Positions 1 through 5,869 of a stretch of 8,328 nucleotides of DNA are shown one piece after another. The DNA is taken from positions 1 to 8,328 of the forward strand of contig NZ_WOEI01000039.1 of NCBI RefSeq assembly GCF_009733925.1. Reading direction: 5' to 3'. Made by a program: the position numbers and the translations under genes. Every line of letters starts with the position of its first letter. The first letter of the stretch is position 1. This stretch comes from Streptobacillus canis (GTDB lineage Bacteria; Fusobacteriota; Fusobacteriia; Fusobacteriales; Leptotrichiaceae). The notes beneath the pieces were generated by a model that saw only the letters and a program-made list of their open reading frames with translations, had not been told where the DNA came from and did no database searches.

Positions 1-27
1 CTAGATGAATTTGATTTTAGATGTCAT
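1..27 (-). other. 8-codon reading frame at the left edge; possible leader peptide or broken gene start
   Basis: On the minus strand a good ribosome site (AAAGGAGTG, 35-43) lies 7-8 bases before an ATG at 27-25. The frame reads MTSKIKFI and then stops at TAG (3-1), exactly at the window edge. A promoter-like sequence lies upstream at 67-95. The expression signals therefore look like those of a real gene, but the product is only eight residues. It could be a leader peptide, the start of a gene broken by a stop or frameshift, or a chance frame whose signals serve something outside the window. No function can be read from it. Confidence 0.3.
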
Positions 28-66
28 GTTTATCACTCCTTTCTGTTATTTTTGTTTGGTGATTAA

Positions 67-95
67 ATTATACAGAAAAGAAAGAGGTGATTCAA
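67..95 (-). promoter_or_regulatory. Promoter for a leftward transcript
   Basis: Read on the minus strand, TTGAAT (95-90) is followed after exactly 17 bases by a perfect TATAAT (72-67). Transcription would begin near 60, giving a leader of about 33 bases before the ATG at 27. The -35 box lies inside the left arm of the palindrome at 85-122, so that palindrome could affect this promoter as DNA. Confidence 0.55.
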
Positions 96-127
96 GGGAT
101 TTTTTAAAATCCCAAATCACCTTTTTT
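85..127 (+). terminator. Nested hairpin with T tail between divergent promoters
   Basis: AGGTGATT (85-92) pairs with AATCACCT (115-122). Inside it, GGGATTT (96-102) pairs with AAATCCC (107-113) around a TTTA loop, with a small bulge on each side between the stems. Six Ts (122-127) follow on the plus strand, as in a rho-independent terminator. On the minus strand the following tract is also pyrimidine-rich (CTTTCTTTTC). It lies upstream of the rightward promoter, so it is not an attenuator of the perR-like gene. It could stop rightward read-through, or act as a protein-binding palindrome over the leftward -35 box. Confidence 0.5.
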
Positions 128-152
128 ATACAAATTTGAAATTATTACAAAC

Positions 153-181
153 TTGACAAAATTACTACTTAGTTATATAAT
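153..181 (+). promoter_or_regulatory. Consensus promoter of the PerR-like gene
   Basis: TTGACA (153-158) and TATAAT (176-181) match the housekeeping consensus perfectly and are separated by exactly 17 bases. Transcription should start near 188, leaving a short untranslated leader of about 23 bases that contains the ribosome site AAGGCGG (199-205). Such a strong promoter suits a gene whose own product represses it. Confidence 0.8.
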
Positions 182-190
182 TAAAATAAC
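172..190 (+). promoter_or_regulatory. Candidate PerR/Fur-type operator
   Basis: A 19-base imperfect inverted repeat, GTTATATAA-T-TAAAATAAC, is centred on 181; seven of nine half-site positions match. Its length, AT-rich character and TTAT...ATAA edges resemble Fur/PerR boxes. It covers the -10 box and start point of the promoter in front of the PerR-like gene, where a repressor would act for autoregulation. The assignment is inference: in such AT-rich DNA a palindrome of this quality can occur by chance. Confidence 0.4.
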
Positions 191-210
191 ATACAAAAAA
201 GGCGGTAAAG

Positions 211-624
211 ATGCAAGAAGTAGAAAAGTTTTTAAAAGGTAGAGGTATAAAACCTTCTATACATAGAATAAAAATATTAGATTATCTACATTCTAATCAT
301 ATTCATCCTACTGTAGACAAAATATACAAAGATTTATTACCTGAGTTACCTACACTATCAAAAACAACGGTGTATAACACATTGAATCTATTTGTAGAAA
401 ATAAAATTGCAAATGCTATAGTTATAGAAGGAAATGAAACTAGATATGATGTAGAAGATTATCCACATGGACATTTTAAATGCTTAAAATGTAATAAAAT
501 GGTGGATTTTGAAATAGATTATACTAAGATGCAATTAGAAAAATTAAGTGGTATATCTATTGATGAAATACAATTTTACATTAAAGGATTATGTAAGGAT
601 TGTAAAGATAAACAAGATAAATAG
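211..624 (+). CDS. perR: PerR-like Fur-family metal-dependent peroxide-sensing repressor
   Basis: A 137-residue cytosolic dimeric DNA-binding regulator of usual Fur/PerR length. The N-terminal winged helix (about 1-78) carries the recognition segment SKTTVYNTL (50-58). The dimerisation half holds the CxxC pairs C91/C94 and C128/C131 that bind structural zinc. The regulatory-metal ligands of Bacillus PerR all appear to be present: H32, D80, H86, H88 and D99. The aspartate at 99 and the asparagine in VYN (N56) favour PerR over Fur, which typically has glutamate and arginine there. In the family, iron-catalysed oxidation of a ligand histidine by peroxide releases the DNA. The ATG at 211 follows AAGGCGG by five bases. 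It has its own consensus promoter with an operator-like repeat, suggesting autoregulation. It ends 103 bases before an oligopeptide importer. Fur-family membership is near certain; the PerR subtype is likely. Confidence 0.85.
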   Translation: MQEVEKFLKGRGIKPSIHRIKILDYLHSNHIHPTVDKIYKDLLPELPTLSKTTVYNTLNLFVENKIANAIVIEGNETRYDVEDYPHGHFKCLKCNKMVDFEIDYTKMQLEKLSGISIDEIQFYIKGLCKDCKDKQDK

Positions 625-647
625 TTATATATATAATTTATATAGCT
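623..647 (+). repeat. AT-rich inverted repeat after the PerR-like gene
   Basis: AGTTATATA (623-631) and TATATAGCT (639-647) form an inverted repeat with eight of nine positions matching and a 7-base spacer. It begins inside the TAG stop codon. As RNA it is a weak A-U hairpin with one G-U pair and no U tail, so it is a poor terminator. It shares the GTTATATA half-site with the candidate operator at 172-190, so a second binding site is possible but unproven. Confidence 0.3.
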
Positions 648-653
648 AGTATA

Positions 654-682
654 TGGAAAAATTTTCAAAAATATAGTAAAAT
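654..682 (+). promoter_or_regulatory. Weak candidate promoter of the opp operon
   Basis: TGGAAA (654-659) and TAAAAT (677-682) are separated by 17 bases and lie 46 bases before the oppD start. Four of six -35 bases and five of six -10 bases match consensus. The gap is too AT-rich for confidence, and overlapping -10-like words (TATAGT, TATAAA) are nearby. The operon might also receive read-through from the upstream regulator gene, as no strong terminator separates them. Confidence 0.3.
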
Positions 683-727
683 ATAAATCTAAGCGATGAA
701 TACATATTAGGAAAGGAGTAAATCAAT

Positions 728-1744
728 ATGGAAGATAAAAAACAAAATGATGTACTATTAGAAGTTAGAGATTTAATTACGAGTTTTCGTATAAAAGATA
801 CATATTATAACGCTGTTGATGGTGTGAGTTTTGAGTTAAGAAAAAATGAAGTTTTAGCCATAGTTGGTGAATCAGGATGTGGAAAATCTACACTTGCAAC
901 TTCAATAATGGGATTACACAACCCAATATATACAAGAGTTTCTGGAGAAATAAAGTTTGAAGGAAATAACTTAGTTGATTTTACAGAGGAACAATTTAAT
1001 CAAATAAGAGGGGCTAAGATAGGAATGATATTCCAAGATCCACTTTCTGCATTAAACCCATTAATGAGAATTGGAGATCAAATTGAAGAAGGTTTAAAAT
1101 ATCATACTACATTAACTCCAGAAGAAAGAAAAGAAAGAGTTAAAGAATTAATTGTTAAAGTTGGTATTAATAATCCAGAAAGAGTTATGAGACAATTCCC
1201 TCATGAATTATCAGGAGGTATGAGACAAAGAATTATAATTGCTATAGCACTTTCATGTAAACCTGCTATCTTAATAGCAGATGAGCCAACTACAGCATTA
1301 GACGTTACAATTCAAGCACAAATATTAGACTTAATTCGTGAATTACAGGCAGATATTAGTGCAGGGATAATATTAATAACACATGATTTAGGAGTAGTTG
1401 CTGAAATTGCAGATAGAGTTGCGGTAATGTATGCTGGAGAAATAGTTGAAATAGCATCAGTATATGACTTATTTAAAAATCCACAACATCCATATACTAA
1501 ATCATTATTAAGTTCAATCCCTCAAATGGATTCAAACTCAGAAGATGATTTACATGTAATACATGGTACAGTACCATCTTTAAAAAACCTACCAAGAAAA
1601 GGATGTAGATTTAGACATAGAATTCCTTGGATTGCAGAAAATGAGCATGAAGAAGTTCCAACTTTACATGAAGTTGAAGAAGGACATTTAGTAAGATGTA
1701 CTTGTTACAAAAATTTCTACTTTGCAAAAGAAGGTGAGGAATAG
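728..1744 (+). CDS. oppD: Oligopeptide ABC importer ATPase OppD (AmiE/DppD type)
   Basis: A 338-residue cytosolic ATPase, one of two that power a peptide importer. Walker A GESGCGKST is at 47-55, Q-loop Gln103, signature LSGGMRQR 161-168, Walker B ILIADEP 181-187 with catalytic Glu186, D-loop ALD 190-192 and switch His219. The C-terminal oligopeptide/dipeptide extension (about 235-338) is present. Many family members have four cysteines there (GCPF..RC, a third C, then a late C) proposed to bind an iron-sulfur cluster. Here GC at 292-293 and the late cysteine (C324, C326) remain, but the second and third positions read Ile299 and Glu/His. The cluster is therefore probably not formed, as in streptococcal AmiE-like proteins. 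AAAGGAG (712-718) supports the ATG. The stop overlaps the oppF start by one base, implying translational coupling. Peptide import is a family-level inference; nickel or other substrates cannot be excluded. Confidence 0.93.
   Translation: MEDKKQNDVLLEVRDLITSFRIKDTYYNAVDGVSFELRKNEVLAIVGESGCGKSTLATSIMGLHNPIYTRVSGEIKFEGNNLVDFTEEQFNQIRGAKIGMIFQDPLSALNPLMRIGDQIEEGLKYHTTLTPEERKERVKELIVKVGINNPERVMRQFPHELSGGMRQRIIIAIALSCKPAILIADEPTTALDVTIQAQILDLIRELQADISAGIILITHDLGVVAEIADRVAVMYAGEIVEIASVYDLFKNPQHPYTKSLLSSIPQMDSNSEDDLHVIHGTVPSLKNLPRKGCRFRHRIPWIAENEHEEVPTLHEVEEGHLVRCTCYKNFYFAKEGEE
1731..1739 (+). promoter_or_regulatory. Ribosome site that fixes the GTG start of oppF
   Basis: AAGGTGAGG lies in the last codons of oppD and ends four bases before GTG (1744-1746). 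That GTG shares its first base with the TAG stop of oppD. No ATG occurs in frame nearby upstream of the conserved N-terminus, so the GTG start is well supported, and terminating ribosomes can restart directly. Confidence 0.7.
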
Positions 1745-2691
1745 TGAGCAAATTAATAAAATTAGAAGGACTTAAAGTTCATTACCCAATTAGAGGAGGT
1801 TTTTTCAATACAATTAAAGACTATGTTAGAGCCGTTGATGGTGTTAACATGGAAATTGAAAAAGGGAAAACATATGGTTTAGTTGGAGAATCAGGATCTG
1901 GAAAGTCAACTATTGGAAAATCTATTATAGGTTTAGAGAAAATTACAGAAGGTAGATTATTCTATGAAGGTGAAGAAATAAATTTAAATAGAGTTAAAAG
2001 AAAATCAATGTATAGAAAAAATGTGCAAATGATTTTCCAAGATTCAATGTCATCTTTAAATCCTAAAAAAAGGGTTATAGATCTTTTATCAGAACCTTTA
2101 AAGAATTTTGAAAACTTTACTCCTGAGCAAGAAAAGAAAAGAGTAATTGAATTACTTGAAATTGTAGGGATGACTGAAGATAATATTGTAAAATATCCAC
2201 ATGAGTTCAGTGGAGGACAAAGACAAAGATTAGGGGTTGCTAGAGCAATTGCAACAAATCCTAAATTAATAATAGCAGATGAGCCAGTTTCGGCACTTGA
2301 CTTATCAGTTCAAGCACAAGTATTAAACTACATGAAAAAAATACAAAAACATTTAGGGTTAAGCTACATTTTCATTTCACATGACTTGGGAGTAGTTAAA
2401 CATATGTGTGATCATATATCTATAATGTATAAAGGTAGATTCGTTGAAACAGGAGACAAGAAAGTAATTTACTCTCAACCTCAACATATCTATACTAAGA
2501 GATTGATTGCAGCTATACCTGATGTTAATCCATTAATTAGAGATGAAAAAAGAGATTTCAGAGCTCAAATTGATAAAGAATATAAAGAATTAGAAAAAGT
2601 ATATTATGATGAAAAAGGTAGAGTATTTGATTTAGAATTATTTGATGCTTCTACAGATCATTATGTTGCTTTAAATAAAGGAGGTAAATAA
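1744..2691 (+). CDS. oppF: Oligopeptide ABC importer ATPase OppF (AmiF type)
   Basis: A 315-residue second ATPase that pairs with OppD under the permease channel. Walker A GESGSGKST is at 48-56, Q-loop Gln99, signature FSGGQRQR 155-162, Walker B LIIADEP 175-181 with catalytic Glu180, D-loop ALD 184-186 and switch His213. The N-terminal KVHYPIRGGFF (11-21) followed by VRAVDGV is typical of OppF rather than OppD. The C-terminal tail (about 255-315) has no cysteine motif at all. It is charged and ends in DHYVALN, resembling the tail of streptococcal AmiF, where a HYV motif also lies near the end. It starts with GTG inside the oppD stop and ends two bases before oppB, whose ribosome site lies in its last codons. 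Function is assigned from the family and operon; substrate range is unknown. Confidence 0.93.
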   Translation: MSKLIKLEGLKVHYPIRGGFFNTIKDYVRAVDGVNMEIEKGKTYGLVGESGSGKSTIGKSIIGLEKITEGRLFYEGEEINLNRVKRKSMYRKNVQMIFQDSMSSLNPKKRVIDLLSEPLKNFENFTPEQEKKRVIELLEIVGMTEDNIVKYPHEFSGGQRQRLGVARAIATNPKLIIADEPVSALDLSVQAQVLNYMKKIQKHLGLSYIFISHDLGVVKHMCDHISIMYKGRFVETGDKKVIYSQPQHIYTKRLIAAIPDVNPLIRDEKRDFRAQIDKEYKELEKVYYDEKGRVFDLELFDASTDHYVALNKGGK

Positions 2692-2693
2692 AT

Positions 2694-3656
2694 ATGTGGA
2701 AAACGGTTTTAAGAAGAGTTTTAGCAATGATTCCTCAATTATTTATCTTAAGTATAATAGTATTCGTTGTAGCTAAATTAATGCCAGGGGATCCATTCAC
2801 TGGATTAATTTCACCAACTACACCACCTGAAGCTATAGAAAAATTAAGAAGAGAAGCAGGATTATATGACCCTTTATATACACAATATATTAACTGGATG
2901 AGAAGAGCATTTAACGGAAACTTTGGTATAAGTTATACATATAAATTACCAGTTACAAGAATTATTGGAGAAAGAATTTACAATACATTCTTCTTATCAT
3001 TATTATCTGTAATATTAATGTACTCAATTGCATTACCATTAGGGATATTAAGTGGTAGATATGACGGTTCAAGACTTGATAAAATAGTTACAATTTATAA
3101 CTTTATAAGTTATGCAATGCCAACATTTATTTTATCATTATTAATGGTATTTATATTTGGATATAAATTAAGAATATTCCCTACAGGAGGGTCAGTAGAT
3201 TTAGGATATACACCTGGAACTATGCCTTATGTAATTAATAAGATATATCACTTATTATTACCAGCAATAACATATGCATTACTTGCAACTACATGGACTA
3301 TAAGATATTTAAGAAGTGAAATTATAGATTCAAAATCATTAGATTATGTTAAAACTGCAAGAGCAAAAGGGGTACCTGAAGCAGTAGTTTATTCTAAACA
3401 TATATTTAGAAATTCAGTATTACCTATTGTAGCATTCTTAGGATATACAATAACAGGATTATTTGGTGGATCAATATTTATAGAAACAATATTTAATTAT
3501 CCAGGTATGGGACAATTGTTTATTTCATCAATATCATCAAGAGATTATTCAGTTATTACAACATTAATATTATTCTACGGATTCTTGAGTTTATTAGGTT
3601 CATTATTATCAGATATTTTATTAATGATAGTGGATCCAAGAATAAGAATAGAGTAA
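2694..3656 (+). CDS. oppB: Oligopeptide ABC importer permease OppB
   Basis: A 320-residue inner-membrane permease, one of two forming the channel. Six membrane segments are visible at about 9-30, 97-119, 132-157, 186-204, 242-263 and 286-313. A large extracytoplasmic loop (31-96) follows the first and carries the PGDP motif (31-34) common in OppB/DppB. The cytoplasmic coupling loop holds the EAA-like motif (209-245; YVKTARAKGVPEA at 218-230) that docks on the ATPases. The end VDPRIR (313-318) is the family's usual C-terminus. Length matches ordinary OppB (about 310-320), not the enlarged streptococcal AmiC. AAAGGAGG (2677-2684) lies inside oppF nine bases before the ATG, so the two genes are translationally linked. 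Confidence 0.93.
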   Translation: MWKTVLRRVLAMIPQLFILSIIVFVVAKLMPGDPFTGLISPTTPPEAIEKLRREAGLYDPLYTQYINWMRRAFNGNFGISYTYKLPVTRIIGERIYNTFFLSLLSVILMYSIALPLGILSGRYDGSRLDKIVTIYNFISYAMPTFILSLLMVFIFGYKLRIFPTGGSVDLGYTPGTMPYVINKIYHLLLPAITYALLATTWTIRYLRSEIIDSKSLDYVKTARAKGVPEAVVYSKHIFRNSVLPIVAFLGYTITGLFGGSIFIETIFNYPGMGQLFISSISSRDYSVITTLILFYGFLSLLGSLLSDILLMIVDPRIRIE

Positions 3657-3668
3657 AGGAGGAGAGAG

Positions 3669-4619
3669 ATGAAGACAAACGAAGATTTAGAATTAGAAAT
3701 GGATAAAATGCACGAAGAAGCTGAAAATAAAGTAATAGAAGATAGCTTAGCAAGTGAAGTACCATCAGGGTTTAATGTAATTAAAAGAGAATTCCAAAAA
3801 GATAAAGTAGCTTTATTTTCTCTTACTTTATTAGCAATATTAATGATAGTAATATTCTTTTCGGCAAGTTTTTTACTAGATATAGAAGATGTAATGAAAG
3901 TTAGATTATTAGATAAATATGCAGCACCTCTTGAAGGTTATTGGTTGGGAGCTGACTATGGAGGACGTAGTATTCTTGGTCAGTTAATTATAGGAGCTAG
4001 AAATTCTATAGTAATAGGATTTTCAGTTACAATTATTACTTCATTTATTGGAATTGTAGTTGGAGTTATAATATCTTACTATGGTGGTTGGATAGAAAAT
4101 TTAGCGATGAGAATCATAGATTTTATAAGTATATTACCAACAACTTTAATAATTATAGTATTTGTTACTATAGTACCACAATATAATGTAGTGACATTTA
4201 TATTAATAATGTCTATATTCTATTGGACAGGTACGGCTAGATTGATTCGTGGTAAGGTTCTTTCAGAGGTAAGAAGAGATTATATTAATGCCTCAAAAAC
4301 TATGGGAACTAGTGATGCAAAGATAATTTTTAGAGAATTACTTCCAAATATATCTTCATTAATTATAGTTGGTTTAACATTAGGATTTGCAGGAAACTTA
4401 GGTATAGAAACAGGTTTAACATTTTTAGGATATGGATTACCAGCTCAAGTTCCTTCGTTAGGAATCTTAATAAGTTATGCAACAGCCCCAGAAGTACTTG
4501 CTGATAAATGGTGGGTATGGATGCCAGCATCATTATTAATCTTAGTAATTATGTTATGTATTAACTATATAGGAGAAGCATTAAAGAGAGCTAGTGACGC
4601 TAGACAAAGATTAGGATAA
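3669..4619 (+). CDS. oppC: Oligopeptide ABC importer permease OppC
   Basis: A 316-residue inner-membrane permease, partner of OppB. A highly charged, mostly acidic cytoplasmic N-terminus (1-35) precedes the family's N-terminal domain and first membrane segment (47-70). Further segments lie at about 112-138, 152-170, 174-190, 228-254 and 283-303. LGADYGGRSILGQLIIGAR (93-111) corresponds to the family's LGTD..GRD..S.LI.GAR motif, with Ala and Ser replacing the usual Thr and second Asp. The EAA-type coupling loop spans about 199-235 (YINASKTMG at 205-213). The ribosome site AAAGGAGG (3655-3662) overlaps the oppB stop codon and is six bases from the ATG. This is the last gene before a strong terminator, so the operon ends without a substrate-binding protein gene. 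Confidence 0.93.
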   Translation: MKTNEDLELEMDKMHEEAENKVIEDSLASEVPSGFNVIKREFQKDKVALFSLTLLAILMIVIFFSASFLLDIEDVMKVRLLDKYAAPLEGYWLGADYGGRSILGQLIIGARNSIVIGFSVTIITSFIGIVVGVIISYYGGWIENLAMRIIDFISILPTTLIIIVFVTIVPQYNVVTFILIMSIFYWTGTARLIRGKVLSEVRRDYINASKTMGTSDAKIIFRELLPNISSLIIVGLTLGFAGNLGIETGLTFLGYGLPAQVPSLGILISYATAPEVLADKWWVWMPASLLILVIMLCINYIGEALKRASDARQRLG

Positions 4620-4625
4620 AAAAAT

Positions 4626-4652
4626 AGCTGATTTCAACGAAATCAGCTTTTT
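4626..4652. terminator. Two-way rho-independent terminator between oppC and the M24 peptidase gene
   Basis: AGCTGATTTC (4626-4635) pairs perfectly with GAAATCAGCT (4639-4648) around an AAC loop. TTTTTATTTATTT follows on the plus strand. On the minus strand the stem is followed by ATTTTTT. It lies between convergent genes, seven bases after the oppC stop and six bases beyond the peptidase stop, and can end transcription from both sides. Confidence 0.9.
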
Positions 4653-4654
4653 AT

Positions 4655-5716
4655 TTATTTAGGATATTTAGTTAGAACTTTATATCCATCTTCAGTTACA
4701 TATATATCATCTTCTATTCTTATACCAACTTTATCAGGTAAATATATACCTGGCTCTATTGTAAAAGTCATTCCAGGTTCTAACTTATCTAATGTTTTTT
4801 GTGAAACATCAGGATATTCATGACAATCCATCCCTAATCCATGCCCTAGTCTATGATTGAAATATTCACCATACCCTGCTTCTGTAATAATATCTCTAGC
4901 TATTTTATCTAGTGTAGCAAAAGTTATACCTGGTTTGACTGCTTTAATTGCTTCCATATTTGCTTTTAATACTAAATCATATATAGATTTATCAAATTCA
5001 GATACTTTTCCAAATGGTATACATCTAGTTATGTCACTTGCATATCCTTTATAGTAGCAACCAAGATCTAATAATACATATTCATTTTCTTTTAGTTTTC
5101 TATCTCCACTTTCACCATGTGGGCTTGCAGCATTATCTCCAAATAAAACAATAGTGTCAAAACTCATTTTAGAAATACCTTGTTTTTTAATTTCATTTTC
5201 AATAATTGATTTCAATTCTAATTCTGTAATTCCAACTTTTAGATTTTTAACTGCAATTTCTATACACGTGTCAGCATATTTTGCGGCAATTTCCATTAAT
5301 TCTAATTCTGAATTATTTTTTTTCTTTCTAAAATTACGTATTAGTGATGAAATGTCAAGAGTTTCTTTTACATTAAAAGTTTCTAATACTGATTCAAATC
5401 TTGAAACAGTAATATGTTCTTTTTCTACCCCTATTTTTGGTATATCTTTTGTTAATTCATGTAGTTTTTGATAAGGGTTTTCAGTATCAAAATAACCAGT
5501 AATTTTAGTTCCTTGGATTACTCTCTTAGCATCTTCTTCTTCTAATTTTGGACATAGTAGAAAATCCTCTCCAAGCTTATTAAATACGTATATTAGAGCT
5601 CTTTCATGTGGATCACATGCAAAACCAGTTAAGTATTCAATATTTTTTGGTGTGGTAATCATAATAGCGTCTAAACTATTTTCTTCTATATACTTCAATA
5701 TTTCTATCTTTTTCAT
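4655..5716 (-). CDS. M24 family metallopeptidase, Xaa-Pro dipeptidase/aminopeptidase P type
   Basis: A 353-residue cytosolic enzyme that cleaves the bond before proline in short peptides (Xaa-Pro dipeptidase, PepQ-like, or aminopeptidase P). The N-terminal creatinase-like domain (about 3-125) precedes the pita-bread catalytic domain (about 135-350). All five ligands of the dinuclear metal site are visible: D217 (LLDLG), D228 (SDITR), H292 (GHGLG), E321 (TIEPG) and E335 (RIEDD). Substrate-site histidines H200 (SPHGE), H288 and H299 (CHEYP) are also present. Length is close to PepQ (about 360). No signal peptide is seen. The ATG follows TGAGGTGA (5728-5721), and its own promoter lies at 5762-5734. 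It converges on the opp operon; digestion of imported proline peptides is an inference from that context. Dipeptidase and aminopeptidase P cannot be separated by eye, so no symbol is given. Confidence 0.9.
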   Translation of the reverse strand: MKKIEILKYIEENSLDAIMITTPKNIEYLTGFACDPHERALIYVFNKLGEDFLLCPKLEEEDAKRVIQGTKITGYFDTENPYQKLHELTKDIPKIGVEKEHITVSRFESVLETFNVKETLDISSLIRNFRKKKNNSELELMEIAAKYADTCIEIAVKNLKVGITELELKSIIENEIKKQGISKMSFDTIVLFGDNAASPHGESGDRKLKENEYVLLDLGCYYKGYASDITRCIPFGKVSEFDKSIYDLVLKANMEAIKAVKPGITFATLDKIARDIITEAGYGEYFNHRLGHGLGMDCHEYPDVSQKTLDKLEPGMTFTIEPGIYLPDKVGIRIEDDIYVTEDGYKVLTKYPK

Positions 5717-5733
5717 AATATCACCTCATATTT

Positions 5734-5762
5734 ATTATACTCACTAGAAAAAAATATTGCAA
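5734..5762 (-). promoter_or_regulatory. Promoter of the M24 peptidase gene
   Basis: On the minus strand TTGCAA (5762-5757) and a perfect TATAAT (5739-5734) are separated by 17 bases. The -10 box lies 17 bases before the ATG at 5716, so the leader would be very short (about 10-12 bases) with the ribosome site right at the transcript's start. The -35 box overlaps by two bases the inverted repeat at 5761-5785. Confidence 0.55.
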
Positions 5763-5785
5763 TAGTAAACTATACTTATACTATT
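5761..5785. repeat. Inverted repeat between divergent promoters
   Basis: AATAGTA (5761-5767) and TACTATT (5779-5785) are perfect inverted copies with an 11-base spacer. Their centres are 18 bases apart, a spacing a dimeric regulator could use. The site touches the -35 box of the leftward peptidase promoter and lies about 28 bases upstream of the rightward lipoprotein promoter. It could be an operator; chance cannot be excluded in such AT-rich DNA. Confidence 0.3.
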
Positions 5786-5812
5786 AATAATCTTATAACT
5801 TTATTAGTTTGA

Positions 5813-5841
5813 TTGACTTTTTGTATTATTCGGTGTATCAT
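5813..5841 (+). promoter_or_regulatory. Promoter of the repeat lipoprotein gene
   Basis: TTGACT (5813-5818) and TATCAT (5836-5841) each match five of six consensus bases and are 17 bases apart. Transcription would begin near 5848, giving a leader of about 22 bases that contains the purine-rich ribosome site before the ATG at 5870. Confidence 0.65.
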
Positions 5842-5858
5842 TGAGGTATAACAAGGAG

Positions 5859-5864
5859 AGGTGA
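5859..5864 (+). promoter_or_regulatory. Ribosome site choosing ATG 5870 over GTG 5861
   Basis: AGGTGA (5859-5864), within AAGGAGAGGTGAAG, lies five to six bases before ATG 5870, an ordinary spacing. The in-frame GTG at 5861 would be only two bases from the upstream GGAG, too close for normal initiation. The ATG also begins a standard lipoprotein signal peptide, so the shorter form is preferred. Confidence 0.6.
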
Positions 5865-5869
5865 AGAAA

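Noticed and set aside
85..127. Riboswitch or attenuator for the PerR-like gene
   Set aside because: The hairpin lies upstream of the rightward promoter at 153-181, so it is not in that gene's transcript, and the true leader is only about 23 bases.
3556..3765. 69-codon minus-strand frame
   Set aside because: It lies antisense across the oppB/oppC junction, with a leucine-rich composition that simply mirrors membrane-segment codons, and both sense genes are clearly conserved.
4857..5471. Two plus-strand frames of 65 and 105 codons inside the M24 peptidase gene
   Set aside because: They are antisense to conserved catalytic-domain codons, have no ribosome sites, and arise from the AT-rich composition.
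5861..5869. GTG start for the lipoprotein gene, adding three residues
   Set aside because: It is only two bases from the GGAG ribosome site, whereas ATG 5870 is correctly spaced from AGGTGA and gives a standard signal peptide.
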